Shown here: positions 32,852 through 44,149 of the stretch, in pieces
How positions within the stretch are numbered: the stretch's first letter is position 1
Layout: each line of letters opens with the position of its first letter
From: Nicotiana tabacum
Taxonomy: Eukaryota; Streptophyta; Magnoliopsida; Solanales; Solanaceae
DNA length: 64,000 bases
Assembly (NCBI RefSeq): GCF_000715075.1
Contig: NC_134103.1
Location: forward strand, 74,711,519 to 74,775,518
Direction of reading: 5' to 3'
The notes under the pieces: model-generated
Databases searched by the model: none
Told to the model about the DNA's origin: nothing
Seen by the model: only the letters and a program-made list of their open reading frames with translations
Position numbers and translations under genes: made by a program

Positions 32852-35220
32852 CATGTCTGAGAATCTAGAAGCCTCAAATATTCCAGGTGTCGTCCCCACT
32901 GTGTCTTCATCTCACGAAGCATAGGCGACAAAGTCTAAGTCCCACATGCCACCAAGTCCAAACCCCATACAAGATTCTCAACCACCCTCTACTTTTTCTC
33001 CAGCCTAATCAAGTTCAGGTTCTCATCGGAGTCGCAAACCTCCGAACCCAAAGAGGTTTGTGGTTGTAACCTCTCCTTCTGCCTTGTCAGAAACAATGGC
33101 TAAATGTGACACAGTAGAGGGAGAAGAAACTCAAGAAGTCTCCAGTCTGCAAATAGAAGAGAGCTCTGAGGCCCAACAGAGTGTGGTTCGTGATTGTAAA
33201 GAATCAGCACCAAGCCTTGATTTGAATGTTGCCAACCCTACATATAATATCTCTCCTGAGTCTACCTTAGGGTTAAATGAACAAAAATCCATAGAAGATA
33301 TATTATTAATAGCCGCTGAGGGAGTCGTGGTCGGCGGTTGTGAGGAGGTTAATGATACTGTTGGGTGTCAGGGGGAAGGTGAAGGCTATCCGGAAGAGAG
33401 TAGGGAACTGGTGCCCTTTGAAAATATAGCACCTGATAGTACTACTGGGGAAACTCATGAGGGACATGTTCCCTCTGCTCAAGAGGAGCCCTCTTCTCAA
33501 GAGGAGCCCTCTGCTCCTACTTGGGATGAAACTCCCTGCTCTACAAAAGAGCCCCATGTCAGTACTGATCCTGCTCCCTCCCCTCACTTTGATGCTGAGC
33601 CACTAAACTTTGTCATTCTTGAGATGAGATCTCTATCTGAAGAGGAAAATAGTAAGGAAGACTATGATGATATGCATGTAGCAAGCTTCATTGCTGCTCG
33701 AAGTAAGAAAGGAGTTCCCGGTGCACCTACTCTTAAAAGACCCACTACTAGGTTGTAAAAGAGGGAGGCTCTTGAGTCTGCTAAAGAAAAGCAGAGAAGA
33801 GAATAAAATGAGGAGGTTAGTGAAAGGGGGAAAGCTGGTGAATGAAGAGGAAGTGCCTACGGCACTTATTATTGATATTGATGACGAGGTGACTGAGGAA
33901 CCCGGTTCCTTAACTCGTAAGTCCTCGAAGAAACCTACAGTTCCAAAACCTAGGAGAGAATCATCTGTGAGCATGATGGAGGCTAGCAATGTTGAAGTAG
34001 AAAAGTTTGGGGAGAAGGTAGCTGAAGATTCTGGTGAGAAAGTGTCTGAAAAGTCTGGTGACAAGGTGCCTGAGAAATTGTCTGAGAAATCTGCAGAGAA
34101 AGGGAAGAGTGTGAGAAAATCTATGAAAAGGAAGGCAGGTGTCAATGAGAAACCTGGTTCCTCCAAGAAAACCAGGGTGGGTGTGGCCAAGGATGAAGGA
34201 GGAGTAAACCTGAGACACCAGAAGGTGCTGTGGGGCAGAACAATTGCCCCTGATATTCTTGACATGACAGGGATGTGTCAACTGGTTAATATTTGTGAAT
34301 TTCAACAGTGGACACATTTGTTCACTACTGAGAGCCCTAAGGTGTATGATGCGGAGGTGCGCAGTTTCTATGCTGATATGTTCACTGTAGAAGATGACAA
34401 CACATGCCTGAAGGTGCATGGTGTTGATTTTGTGATGGATGAGGTTGTGCTGGAAACAATTTTGGGAGTGCCTACTGGCTTCATATCATCCATTGAGGGG
34501 ACTTGCTCTTCAAACTTTAGAAATGCCATTTTGAAGGTGATTCAGTACAGCATGGGGGGACGGGTACAAAAGAAGGCCCTCCTTCTAGTGTACCAATTGT
34601 TGTTCGAGATGGTGAACAAGATTTTGCTCTCACGCGCAGAAAGGCATTCTATTACGTCACGAGCAGACTTGTTCCTCATAGAAGCACTGGATACCTACTC
34701 CACTATCAATCTGTCGGGTATCATGATTGAGCACATGAAGAAAATGACAGATTTTAAGGATAGTAATCATGGGCTGCCTTGCGAGTTCTTACTCATTAAG
34801 GTATTTGAGTTCTTCAAAGTGCCTTTTGGAAAGGCTACAGTGGTACTCGCAAGTAGACCTTCTCCAAGACTAACTTAGAAGAGTGTGAGTGTATCGATAA
34901 GAAAGGAGGGGTTGGCATCAATTTCACTATCTCTCAACTGATTGAAGCTCAGAACATTGCCAATGAAGAGATAAGGAAGTTGATGGCATGGAATGTCATT
35001 CTTGAGGGACAGCTTAATCAGGCCCAGGAGTCACCTAGTTCCAGCAGTTCACAAGGCGCAGAGGTTACCCGTCTGACCAAGGAAAATGTTGATCTCAGGA
35101 AACAGGTCGAGGACCTGAAGGAGAGGTTTCTTAATGAGTAAGTGTCAGCAAATGCTCGAATGGATATCCTTGTTAGAGCCCTTGCCTCTTCATCGCTGCC
35201 TCCCTCATCCAGTGCTCCTT
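32852..35220 (+). pseudogene. Sirevirus third ORF (env-position protein), broken into segments
   Basis: Located between RNase H and the 3' LTR, where some Sireviruses carry an extra gene. It starts at ATG 32852 (MSENLEASNIPGVVP). Readable segments: acidic, Ser/Glu/Pro-rich N-terminus (33060-33758); Lys/Ser-rich linker with EEPGS repeats (33809-34200); a globular part at about 34250-34870 with ICEFQQWTHLF and FYADMFTVEDD, reminiscent of plant transposon-associated proteins; and a C-terminal coiled-coil stretch at 34880-35150 (ENVDLRKQVEDLKERF). Stops near 32922, 33757, 33806, 34876 and 35139 separate them. I see no signal peptide or membrane segment, so an envelope role is not supported. Function unknown. 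Confidence 0.7.
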
Positions 35221-35524
35221 AAAATCGTTCCCTTCCCAGTGTCCAGTTCAAGTTGTCTGCCATCTGTTTTGGTCCTTTTATTTTACTGTGTTCAGTGATT
35301 GGTACTTTTTAAGTTATTTTATTTTGTGAATGACTGTGTAACAAATGGTACTATGCATGCTATACTCTTATGCTCTGTTTTTATCCATGTTTGTGCGCAC
35401 ACATGTGGCATGAGTTAACCATGCTAGACAAGGGGGAACAAGTTCAGGGGGAATACAGGACATATTGTGGTACATCGGTTCTTTGGCTCTCGGGGGGAAC
35501 TTCTATTACAAGTTTGTCATCATC

Positions 35525-35537
35525 AAAAAGGGAGAAA
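35525..35537 (+). other. Sirevirus polypurine tract
   Basis: AAAAAGGGAGAAA lies one base before the 3' LTR start (35539), the expected plus-strand primer position. Confidence 0.85.
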
Positions 35538-35538
35538 T

Positions 35539-36456
35539 TGATAAGTTATGTGCATTGTTATGTTTTGATGATCTAACAAACTTAATGATGAGAACCAGAT
35601 GGGGAACCTGTTACACATCCTCAAAGTGCTCAAGAACAACAAGTATCAAATCAGACACAAGTTCCAACAATCAGAGTCAAAGAGATGACAGGAGGAACAA
35701 ATGGACATCAGTTCCCTTGCTGACTGTACCAATCAACTGTTCACAGCTGTAAAGTTGCTGTAACTGTTCCTCTGCACACACTCGCAACAGTGTGACCAGT
35801 GCAGTAGCCACCTCCTAGGACATGACTTGTATCGGATATTACTTTCATCATCCAAGTGATATCACTTGTGTAATATTAACATGAAGCAAAGTGAAAACAA
35901 CACACTTGCACATTCAAGAATTGATCAAGCTTTCTCTCAAGTGTGTTTCCAAATTGCAAGTGACATTCAGGGCTTCAAGAACAGAGAAACATCATAACGA
36001 AGGACCATTTTCCTACATTGAGTTATTACATGGCCCTAGTTATGTTGTACCTTTGTTAAAGTGATTTGCTTGTAATTCCTACTTAGCTTAGCTAGACGCA
36101 TTGTGTGGGAAACCTTTTGTAAAATCATAAACCTCGTGTTTGTATCCTGACTAGAGCTAGTCGAGTTGTGAGCTTTGTAATAGAGTTATTACAAAGAGGC
36201 TTGTAATAGAGTTATTACAAGTGAGTGAGGGGTTAAGGGTTTAATTCCTAGGTTACAGTAGGTTGTAATCTGAACTTGCTCGGTTATTGAAGTTGAAATC
36301 CTACGAGTATAGGTCATGGTTTTTAATCCCCGTGAGTTGGGAGTTTTCTACGTAAAACTCCAATGTGTCATTTACTTATCTCTTTATGTGTGTTCTGTGG
36401 GAACTGATAGAGAACCCGATTCTCTATACAGTTTGGTGGACCCTAAGTTTCTATCA
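35539..36456 (+). repeat. Sirevirus 3' LTR
   Basis: Begins TGATAAGTTATGTG and ends GTTTCTATCA, followed by the CCCAC target duplication. It is 918 bp against 912 bp for the 5' LTR and has many scattered substitutions relative to it. Confidence 0.92.
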
Positions 36457-36499
36457 CCCACTTTGTAAAAAAGTTTGCAAGCCTACCCACTTTACGATC

Positions 36500-36905
36500 A
36501 ACTTCAGACTTATCGGGTCTGAAGTTAAAAAAAATTAGTCTGAAGTGCAATGCACTTAAGGCCAATTAAGTCTAAAGTGTAAAAATTGCACTTAAGATGC
36601 ACTAAAGGCCAAATAGGTCTGAAGTAATAAATATTTTCATGCACTTAAGGTCGGAGAGGTCTGAAGTGAAAAAATTGCACTTCAGATGCACTTACGGTCA
36701 GATAGGTCTGAACTAAAAAAATTACACTTCAGATGCACTTAAGGCCAAATAGGTCTGAAGTGCAACCAATGGTTTCATGCACTTAAGGCCAAATAAGTGT
36801 GAAGTGAAAAAATTGCAGTTCAGATGCACTTAAGGCCAAATAGGACTGAAGTGCAACAAACGTTTTCATGTACTTAAGGCCAAATAGACCTGAAGTACAA
36901 ATTGC
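36500..36905. repeat. Tandem repeat array in the hAT-like element
   Basis: About eight diverged units contain the words GCACTTAAGGCCAAATAGGT and CTGAAGTG, alternating with AAAAATTGCACTTCAGAT. The unit of about 55-65 bp contains inverted words (ACTTCAG and CTGAAGT), so the array can fold. Subterminal arrays like this are common in class II elements and can be transposase-binding sites; that role is inferred. Confidence 0.75.
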
Positions 36906-37206
36906 CTAGAAATAAAAATTTATTTTTCGAATTTTAACAATCCAATATATGATTTAACACCTAAATCTACTCTAAATGAGCTCAAATTTGAAACATAACT
37001 TCCAAATATCATCAAGAACAAACTTCAATCATCAATTTGTCAAAACAATAATAAATCTAACGAACTCATTTTGCAATTAAGAAAAAGAAGAAGAAGAAAC
37101 CCTAAGCAATGGTAAAAAATAAAGCGCTACAACAGCTCACTACTGTAAAATATCATAAACTACATTTAAATATGTTCACAAATACCATATAAAATCACTG
37201 TCACCC

Positions 37207-37250
37207 GAAGAAAAGAAGAAGAAGAAGGAGGAGGAGGAGGAGGAGGAGGA
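37207..37250. repeat. GAA/GGA trinucleotide microsatellite
   Basis: A pure-purine run of AGAAGAAG followed by repeated GGA units inside the hAT-like element. A likely length-polymorphic site. Confidence 0.85.
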
Positions 37251-37386
37251 TAAAAATGCCTGAAGTTGTTTAACTTTGGGTACTAGTTAAAAAAATTTAA
37301 AAAGTGGGTACGGCTTAATGGGGGCGACCAAATAAGGCACCCCGCATAATTTTTATGAAATTTCTGACTTCACTGCTGATTGAGGC

Positions 37387-38551
37387 CACCCTACGTTGTG
37401 TGGCTTGGTAACATCTCTATGTTTGTTGGCGTCTCCTGTAATTAATGGTCATGGTTCTGTTTCAGCAGTGGCTGATCCAATTAAGGGTTCGCGAGTTCGA
37501 TGGAAATGTTGTAGTTACATGAGAGAAAAAACAAGTGTAGGTAGAAATATACATTATTGAACTCTCTCAACTAAGAATTCATGTGTCTAAATTCTAGATC
37601 CGCCGTTAAATTTCTGGAGATGGGTTGACGTTAATTCCCATGTTACATCCAGTTACAGCTCATACTTGTAGTACAAACACCTAAACTTATGCGAAAAATA
37701 ATACTATTTCTTCTTAGCTTGCTTAACCAATTCGTTTCTCCGAAAACAAAAAAGGAAATAACTGTCAACAGCAACATAACCGCCTTCGCCTGAAACACTA
37801 GCAAGATAATCTCCCATAGACTGATAGAAGGGGAAGAAGAAAATTCCATTTCCCTTGTATTTTACTCTAGTCCTGGTTGCTGGTAAGTTAACTTACTGAG
37901 AGCAAAGAGTGGCAAATAAACAGAAACTGTTAATTTTTTGTTGGGTATTTAATCTTAGTCCCAAAACTCATAGCAGAAGTTCGTGCCCTAGGAATGACCA
38001 CTCGAAACAGAGTATTGACAGTTAGAAGATACTACGGTATATCGCACCAATTCGTGTCCCCAGCTATCATATTTGTAATGCTTATATTAGCAACAAGAAG
38101 CAGCTATTTTTGAGAAATTACCTCAAACAGATTCTAGCATTGACTCAACAGTGCACTCCTAGGTGAATAAGCAATAACCTCCAACAAGGTCAGACCAGCA
38201 AATCACTCAAGAGTTAATGATATCCTAACCAAAAATAACAAGCAAGAGCCTAAACCCAGGGCTGTCTGACATAAAAATTAACAGCACAAATACCAAGAAA
38301 AACCAATGCCCTCATCTTTCCATTAGCTAGCAGAATCACCAAATAAAAATGTGCCTCGCTATAGTTTACATCAATCCATGTTCTAAATAATAGTTTCATC
38401 ATATCCAGTCAAAAGATATAAAGACGCAAATCAAAATAACTAGTTCCAAAATTCCGATATTCTAAAGTAAATGTCAATCCCAATTCAAAGAGGAAAGAAG
38501 AAGAAGATATCATCAATAGTCCCCCTATTGATATGGCATGTCTTTTATCCG
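37387..38551. other. Intergenic DNA downstream of the zinc-knuckle gene
   Basis: Contains the 3' flank (and probably the 3' UTR) of the zinc-knuckle gene next to 38552. An open minus-strand frame at 37643-37849 has no recognisable domain. No other gene was seen. Confidence 0.4.
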
Positions 38552-41035
38552 TCAGTACCTCCTAGGAAAACGGTCCATAAACCTTCCAGAGGGGTGGTCC
38601 ATAAACCTTCCCGAAGGGCGGTCCATAAACCTTCCCGAGGGGTGGTCCATAAACCTTCCAGAGGGGCACTCATAAGCTAGGTGTCCTCTTCCCCCACAGT
38701 TGTGACAGATCATCAATGGCATGCAATCTCGACTCATGTGGCCCACTTGCTGGCAGTTTCGACATACAATGTCCCTATATCCTCCTCCCCCACCAACAGG
38801 GCGAGCTCCACCACCCCTCTCTTCAAGAGCACCGGCCTTGGGGCAACCTCTCGCCATATGACCGGATATATTACATAGGTTGCACACAGGATCATTTTGA
38901 CAATCACGTGCCAGGTGACCAGTCTTCCTACAATTTTTGCATGCCTTGTCATTGGTGCAGTCGACTGCAATATGGCCTTGCTTGAAGCAGTTATTGCACA
39001 GCTTCAGGTCACCAGGAGGCAGTGGAGGAGCCGCGCAGTCTCTAGCACGGTGTCCTGCCTTTCCACAAGTGTGGCAGATTCCTTCATTTGGACAATCTCC
39101 AGCCATGTGGCCTGGCTCTCGGCAATTCCAACAAAGAGATTTTGTGGTACACTCGGAAGCAATATGCCTGTTTAAGTTTTGGAGGCAAAGTCAAAATTAA
39201 AGAAGTAATAAATATAACTTGTTCTACCAACATTACTGACCCTAAATTTCGGGCACAAACATGCGTGAAAGCACTGATAGAATAGAACAACTACACCTTC
39301 TCAACAAAAGATACATGAAAGAATAAGTAATACATGTATTAGGAAAGCCAAAGAAGGAAGTCATTTTATCAAGCAACTTGTAAACACCAGCAGCATGTTG
39401 CACATACACTTCCCTTTAAGACAACACTCTTTAAGACAACACTCAAGCTCGAGTCTGGACATTGCCAGTTACCAAGTAAACTAACTTGTATTTGTTTACT
39501 GTTTAATGTTTATATTAGTGATCCTGTGTAAGCAACTACTATATACTGGCAGTTCTAATATACTTGCTAAATTTGATTGTTTGATTGTTTGGGTACTTTT
39601 AGAAGCTAAGTACTAAAAATTACATATTATTAGTATTTCATTTCAATATGTTGCTTCCTTGCGATGTGAGTGTCTTCAGTTTTCAGCAAAGCATGTTCGG
39701 TTCTGTGTACTAGGTTTCAGGATATCCCCCTTAGTTACCTGTAAGCTAAAAACTATTCAGTGTGCTGCACTTAAGTTAAGGGATATCAGGGTATCTTGCC
39801 CCTTAGTACCTATATCAAATATTAAGTTCCGTGCGTTGTATACTGGAAGAAAGTGATGCAAATAAATGAAACATGCAAACAATAAAGAATGACAATATAG
39901 CAGCGCCATTAGCAACTTCTGTGATTCAACTTTAATCTGTTGCACAACTGTTTCTCCGAGTAAGTAAATGCAATAGTAATGCTTATGCTTTCCGGTTGGA
40001 CGGGAAACAAGTAGTTAATTAACACAGAATATTGTAATACTTACCCTGGGAGACCACAGTTGTGACATATGGCAACATTAGGGCACTCCCGAGCAAAATG
40101 GCCGGGGCGCTTGCAGTTCTTGCAGAGACCACTCTCACTGCTTAAAACATAAACAAGTAATAACAGAAACCATGAGAAAAAGAAGAAACCTTTCCACCAA
40201 AGAGCCAAAAATTGTACACTCCGGATGTTAGAGAGAGTCAAAGAGCAGGTAAAATAGCATACTCCAAGAAATCTGTGTATTAAAATAATTCTTTTTGTTT
40301 CCACATTCCTTCTGAACTCATTGAGGAATGTATGCAAATGAAACGTGAGGTATGAGGTCAAAATAGATAGGCTAGATTTTATTAGACTCTGGCTGCATAA
40401 GATCCATAACTTCACTAGCAAAACAAAGCAAAATAGTGCTTTAACAAAGAACAATTTTTTTTTTAAATGAGAAACCTCATTATTGAACAAAATCCATTTC
40501 AACTGATCAGAAAATGTAACAGTTCAAGGTATAAAAGATTTGAGCTTAATAAGTCCAGGTATTTAACATAAAAGGCACTAATCAGTAGGGATACTGATCA
40601 TCCCAATTTCACACTTGAGCATTTGAGTCTTATGGAAGTCTAACATTGGACTGCCAAATCAGTTTCCAAACAGCCACGTCAAAGCGTAGTCTAATTATTA
40701 GTCTAACAATTACAGAACAGCATTACACACGTACAGGGAAATATCTTGAGCATAAGTGTAAATTCAGTTCAACACTCCAAACATGCATATCAAAACACCC
40801 ATATAATAATTAGCCTCCATCCAAGTCGAACAGACCCAGATCTCTTTGCTCCCACCAACAGGTGCTAGAATGAGAATAGCTAAACATACAAATGATTAAA
40901 ACCAGAGAACCTGAAACCCCGACGTGACTCCCGTCTATATGGTGCATCACGGTGGGAGAACCGTTGTGTACGGATTTTGCGATCCACTGGGCTCCTGCTT
41001 CGGCTCCTGCTTCGGCTTCTGCTGCCAGATCTCAT
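38552..41035 (-). CDS. CCHC zinc-knuckle protein with Arg/Ser-rich N-terminus (CNBP/GIS2-like, three coding exons)
   Basis: Probable single-stranded nucleic acid binding protein of the cellular nucleic-acid-binding-protein type, like a plant family I remember as Arabidopsis At1g75560. Exons on the minus strand: 40911-41035, 40045-40137, 38552-39167; both introns are GT-AG and phases agree, giving 277 residues. The N-terminus has an SRSRSRSRSRSP stretch, then RDAPYRRESRRGF. Nine knuckles of the form Cx2Cx4Hx4C follow, from CKNCKRPGHFAREC to CHNCGGRGHLAYEC. The C-terminus has four PSGRFMD(H/R) repeats before RFPRRY, where I recall one in the Arabidopsis homologue. All zinc ligands are present and the frame is open. 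Upstream splicing of a 5' UTR exon is possible (see 44925-45090). Confidence 0.93.
38571..38666 (-). repeat. 4 x 24-bp tandem repeat coding the zinc-knuckle C-terminus
   Basis: Units at 38571-38594, 38595-38618, 38619-38642 and 38643-38666 each contain GGTCCATAAACCTTCC. They are in frame and alternate His and Arg at the last position of PSGRFMD(H/R). Confidence 0.95.
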
Positions 41036-41804
41036 ATTCAAAACCAACACAAACAGAACCACCAATTAACGACCAGCTAAAATATCACCACTCCACCACC
41101 CAGCTGCTGCCTCCTCCCTGTCCACCACAACCACACATCCAAGACCACATCAGTCCAAATAAACCTTAACTGTACTCCTTTCTTTCATTTTAAATACCAA
41201 ATTCCAACACCACTACAGAGATATTATTCAATATACAAGCATCAAAAGCTTGTTGATTCAGGAAACATCATCTCCAGCTACATCCTCCTAAATATAGAGC
41301 ATATCTCTTGTGACAAACACATGCCAGCACCACCACACAATCATTAACTACTACTTGTCATACAACAGCTGACAATTGATTCCCAACTCAAAGACATATG
41401 GAGATGGTTTCCTTAGCTGACAGAAAGCTCAAATGAGTGTTGATAGAAGCAAAACCTTTTACCAGAAACAGCAAGTATTTTTGGAGTATAAACAAGTTAA
41501 GATCAATAATATGTCATGGAAATTAGAGTTGTGAAACTAAACTTTTTATTTTCTCAATAAAATACCATTATCCTTCCTTTTCTTTTATAAATCAAATGCC
41601 ATTTTCCTTCTGGTCCAGCTGCAATACACAAACAACAACATGGTCACAAGAATTAAAACAGAAGCATATTTGCCACATATGGGCCCTTCAGATTGGTAAT
41701 AATAACTAAAAACTTCGGTGTCCAGCCAAAACCCAGTCTCAATGAATAGCTCCTGAAATTCCTTTATTTTCCATTAACCCTAATCCCATGTGATAATGCT
41801 ACTA

Positions 41805-42074
41805 CTCTCTCCGTTTCATTTTATGTGTCTTAGTTTGACTGGGTACAAGTTTAAGAATGTAAAGACTTTTGAATCTTGTGGTCTTAAACTAAAGGTGTGT
41901 ATAACATGCTAAAAATACCCTTGAATATGGCCTTAAACTTCCCGTGCCTTTCCTATAAGGGAGCATCATTGAGGGTAAAATGGGAATGCTGAAATTAAAA
42001 ACGTTAAATATAGAAAGGTGAAACTCTTTTAAACATATTAAAAGGGAAAGCAAAACACATAAATTGAAACGGGT
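41805..42074. mobile_element. Stowaway MITE
   Basis: Left end CTCTCTCCGTTTCATTTT is preceded by TA (41803-41804). The right end CACATAAATTGAAACGGG is the inverted counterpart, followed by TA at about 42075-42076. The interior matches a common plant Stowaway family. No coding capacity. Confidence 0.8.
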
Positions 42075-42307
42075 TACAAGTTTTGATCTGCTAGTCTATG
42101 CCCTTTATTTTTGGAGATTAGCACCTGATAGTGTTTGCCTTGCTCACCAGGTATCATTAAATTCAAAGGATATCAGCCCGAGTTAAGCTGATACCATTCA
42201 TGGAGAGCTACTGATAGAAAGGAAATGAAACCACTACTAAAAGCAAGCATCAAGAAATTCAGCACGATTTACCATAGAGGCATCACAGAAGTTTGTGGAT
42301 CCCCATT

Positions 42308-42410
42308 TTTTTTTTAATAACCGTGGTGTCCGGGCCAGCTTGCGCGCACCTCGACTAATTCCACGGATACCTGCCACCTCCCACCAGCAACAGGTACCAG
42401 GTAACTCTAT
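42308..42410 (-). repeat. 5'-truncated SINE (family ending GGCCCGGACACCACGG)
   Basis: On the minus strand the fragment runs from GGTACCTGTTGCTGGTGGGA to GCTGGCCCGGACACCACGGT and then an A-rich tail (the T run at 42308). The same ending occurs in the plus-strand copy at 44150-44316, showing a dispersed family. The tRNA-like head is missing. Confidence 0.7.
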
Positions 42411-42687
42411 CCACATCTTAACATATAACAGCTCATAAATCAACTATCCGCAACAGCACCATTCTCACCCACGTACTTTTCTTCTAATGATGCTATACAA
42501 AGGTTGCCACAGTTTTATAAAACTTTCCATACACCCTAGCCCTCTCACTTCAAAGAGACATCAGACAACACCTTGACTTAACATCAGCACAAGCGCATAC
42601 AGAATGGAGATAGTGTAAGGCACCAGATTCCTACCCTTGGATATCTGCTGCTACCACTGCGTACATTCTTTAATAACAAAGCTCTCC

Positions 42688-42743
42688 GCAACTATATCTT
42701 CTCTTAACTTGAAAGGCAACTATATCTTCTCTTAACTTGAAAG
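42688..42743. repeat. 28-bp perfect tandem duplication
   Basis: GCAACTATATCTTCTC plus 12 further bases is repeated exactly at 42688-42715 and 42716-42743. Perfect identity suggests a recent slippage or break-repair event. Confidence 0.9.
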
Positions 42744-44149
42744 GCTATCTGACTGAACCCATTGCTCTTATTCTTCTTTATTCTTTTTTCTTTTTAAATG
42801 AGATATAGAATGGATCCATTACATCAATCATATATCGGTTTGCAGAGTTCCCTTTCTATTTCTTTTTGTTTGTTTCTGTTTTGAAAAGTTGAAGATACCG
42901 GGTCAGCACATGACCCTTTCTATTTCGGATAATTATATATATCTCACTACTTTTTTCCTTTTCTTGCCGAAGAAAAAAGTCACTCTCTCTATCTTCAATC
43001 TGATAGTCCCATTCAATTTCTAATGGTCAATTATCAGAGTGTGACTGGCAGTAAATAATTTGCTTCCCAAATATAGAAGTTAAAAATTTAGACGTACCTG
43101 AAAAAATAACACACAAACTACAAAGTTCTGCATTTCAAGTTTATTGAAACAATAATAAAATAAAACGAATACAAAAGTCTTAAGCAAAATATGACTTTGT
43201 TGGACCGCAGGAAAATGTTCAATATTACTGAGTAAATACATATACTTTAACTTAAAAAGGGACTTTTCTGAATTCAGAATTCAGGAGGAAGCTTCATGGT
43301 ACAGATTCAAGTCATGTTCCCAGCTACAAGTAGTAAGCATTTTCATCATGCAGCTAACCGATAACTTCCCAATGCATCCCCATTTACATCCTTTCCCAAT
43401 CCTATCATCTTCAATATTCGTATCACAATTCCTCCTTACTCTAGTCTATCAATATCTTCACATGAATCGCACCCACAAGGTATATGATCACCATAACCCA
43501 CTGGCCAATAACAACTACGCCTCAATCCTAAACAAGTTGGGATCAACACCATAACCCATTGGTCTAAAGAATTAAATATACTCTGCAATTTCATTCAACA
43601 CTCCTTCCTCGGAAAATGAAGAGCAACAGAAAAAAAAAGTTCTTTGCCTTGTGCGTATGCCAGGCCGGAGATGTTAAACAGGATTTCAGATTCAACTTCA
43701 GCCTTCACCTTTAGCTTCAAAAGTCCTCTTTTATTATTTTATCTTTTTTTGTTGGGGGGGAAGAGATAAAGAGTGGGATAAGACCGGGTATGTTGTTGTT
43801 GTTGGAGGAAGAGATAAAGACCTTCAATATATTCAGATATCTTCAATTCATTCACCAAAAAATTAATTGGAATCCATAAGCAGAATCGTAAAACAGCTCA
43901 TATCCACCCACCGATGCTTCACAGTCAGAGAGCAATGATCCACGCATTAGAACACAAAATTCTCTCAGCTTCTCAATTAACCATTAGTACTTTCTACCTA
44001 TTCAAAAGTAACAACGAAGTTCACTTCTTCTTGCTCCAAAAAATTTTGGACAGGAAACCACTATGCAAGACAAATCATTAGAAACCCACAAAACTGTAGA
44101 ACTATTAGGAATGGATGAAGAAAATGTGGGGGGAAAGTTTGCTGCATCC

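Larger units (their letters stand above)
26146..36456 (+). mobile_element. Sirevirus-like Ty1/copia retrotransposon, 10.3 kb, both LTRs, 5-bp target duplication
   Basis: LTRs at 26146-27057 and 35539-36456 flank an internal region ordered gag, protease, integrase, RT, RNase H, then a large third ORF. Integrase before RT defines Ty1/copia; the 10-kb length, long gag with coiled-coil repeats, methionine-tRNA primer site and extra ORF after pol fit the Sirevirus (SIRE1/Maximus) lineage. Perfect CCCAC copies at 26141-26145 and 36457-36461 are the target duplication. The LTRs differ at roughly two to three dozen positions in the first 350 nt by eye, and all frames are broken, so it is old and inactive. 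Confidence 0.92.
25935..37378. mobile_element. hAT-like non-autonomous element split by the Sirevirus
   Basis: Ends CAGGGGCGAAGCTACA (25935) and, on the minus strand, CAGCAGTGAAGTCAGA (37378) form an imperfect terminal inverted repeat starting CAG. Both sides are flanked by ATTGAGGC (25927-25934 and 37379-37386), an 8-bp duplication as expected for hAT elements. Without the Sirevirus (26146-36456) and its duplicated CCCAC, the element is about 1.1 kb. It has no transposase frame. Its right part holds a tandem repeat array (36500-36905) and a GAA/GGA microsatellite (37207-37250). Confidence 0.72.

Noticed and set aside
33633..34265. 210-codon minus-strand frame, Ser/Phe-rich
   Set aside because: Antisense to the Lys/Ser/Glu-rich part of the Sirevirus third ORF; composition follows from the opposite strand.
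32852..35220. A true viral envelope gene in the Sirevirus
   Set aside because: Position fits, but no signal peptide, transmembrane segment or fusion-peptide-like stretch was seen.
36500..36905. CRISPR-like array
   Set aside because: Units are diverged, lack unique spacers, lie in a plant transposon and fold internally; no cas genes.
37643..37849. Minus-strand open frame, and an alternative frame ending NELVKQAKKK
   Set aside because: No recognisable family, no supporting splice structure; treated as chance open sequence.
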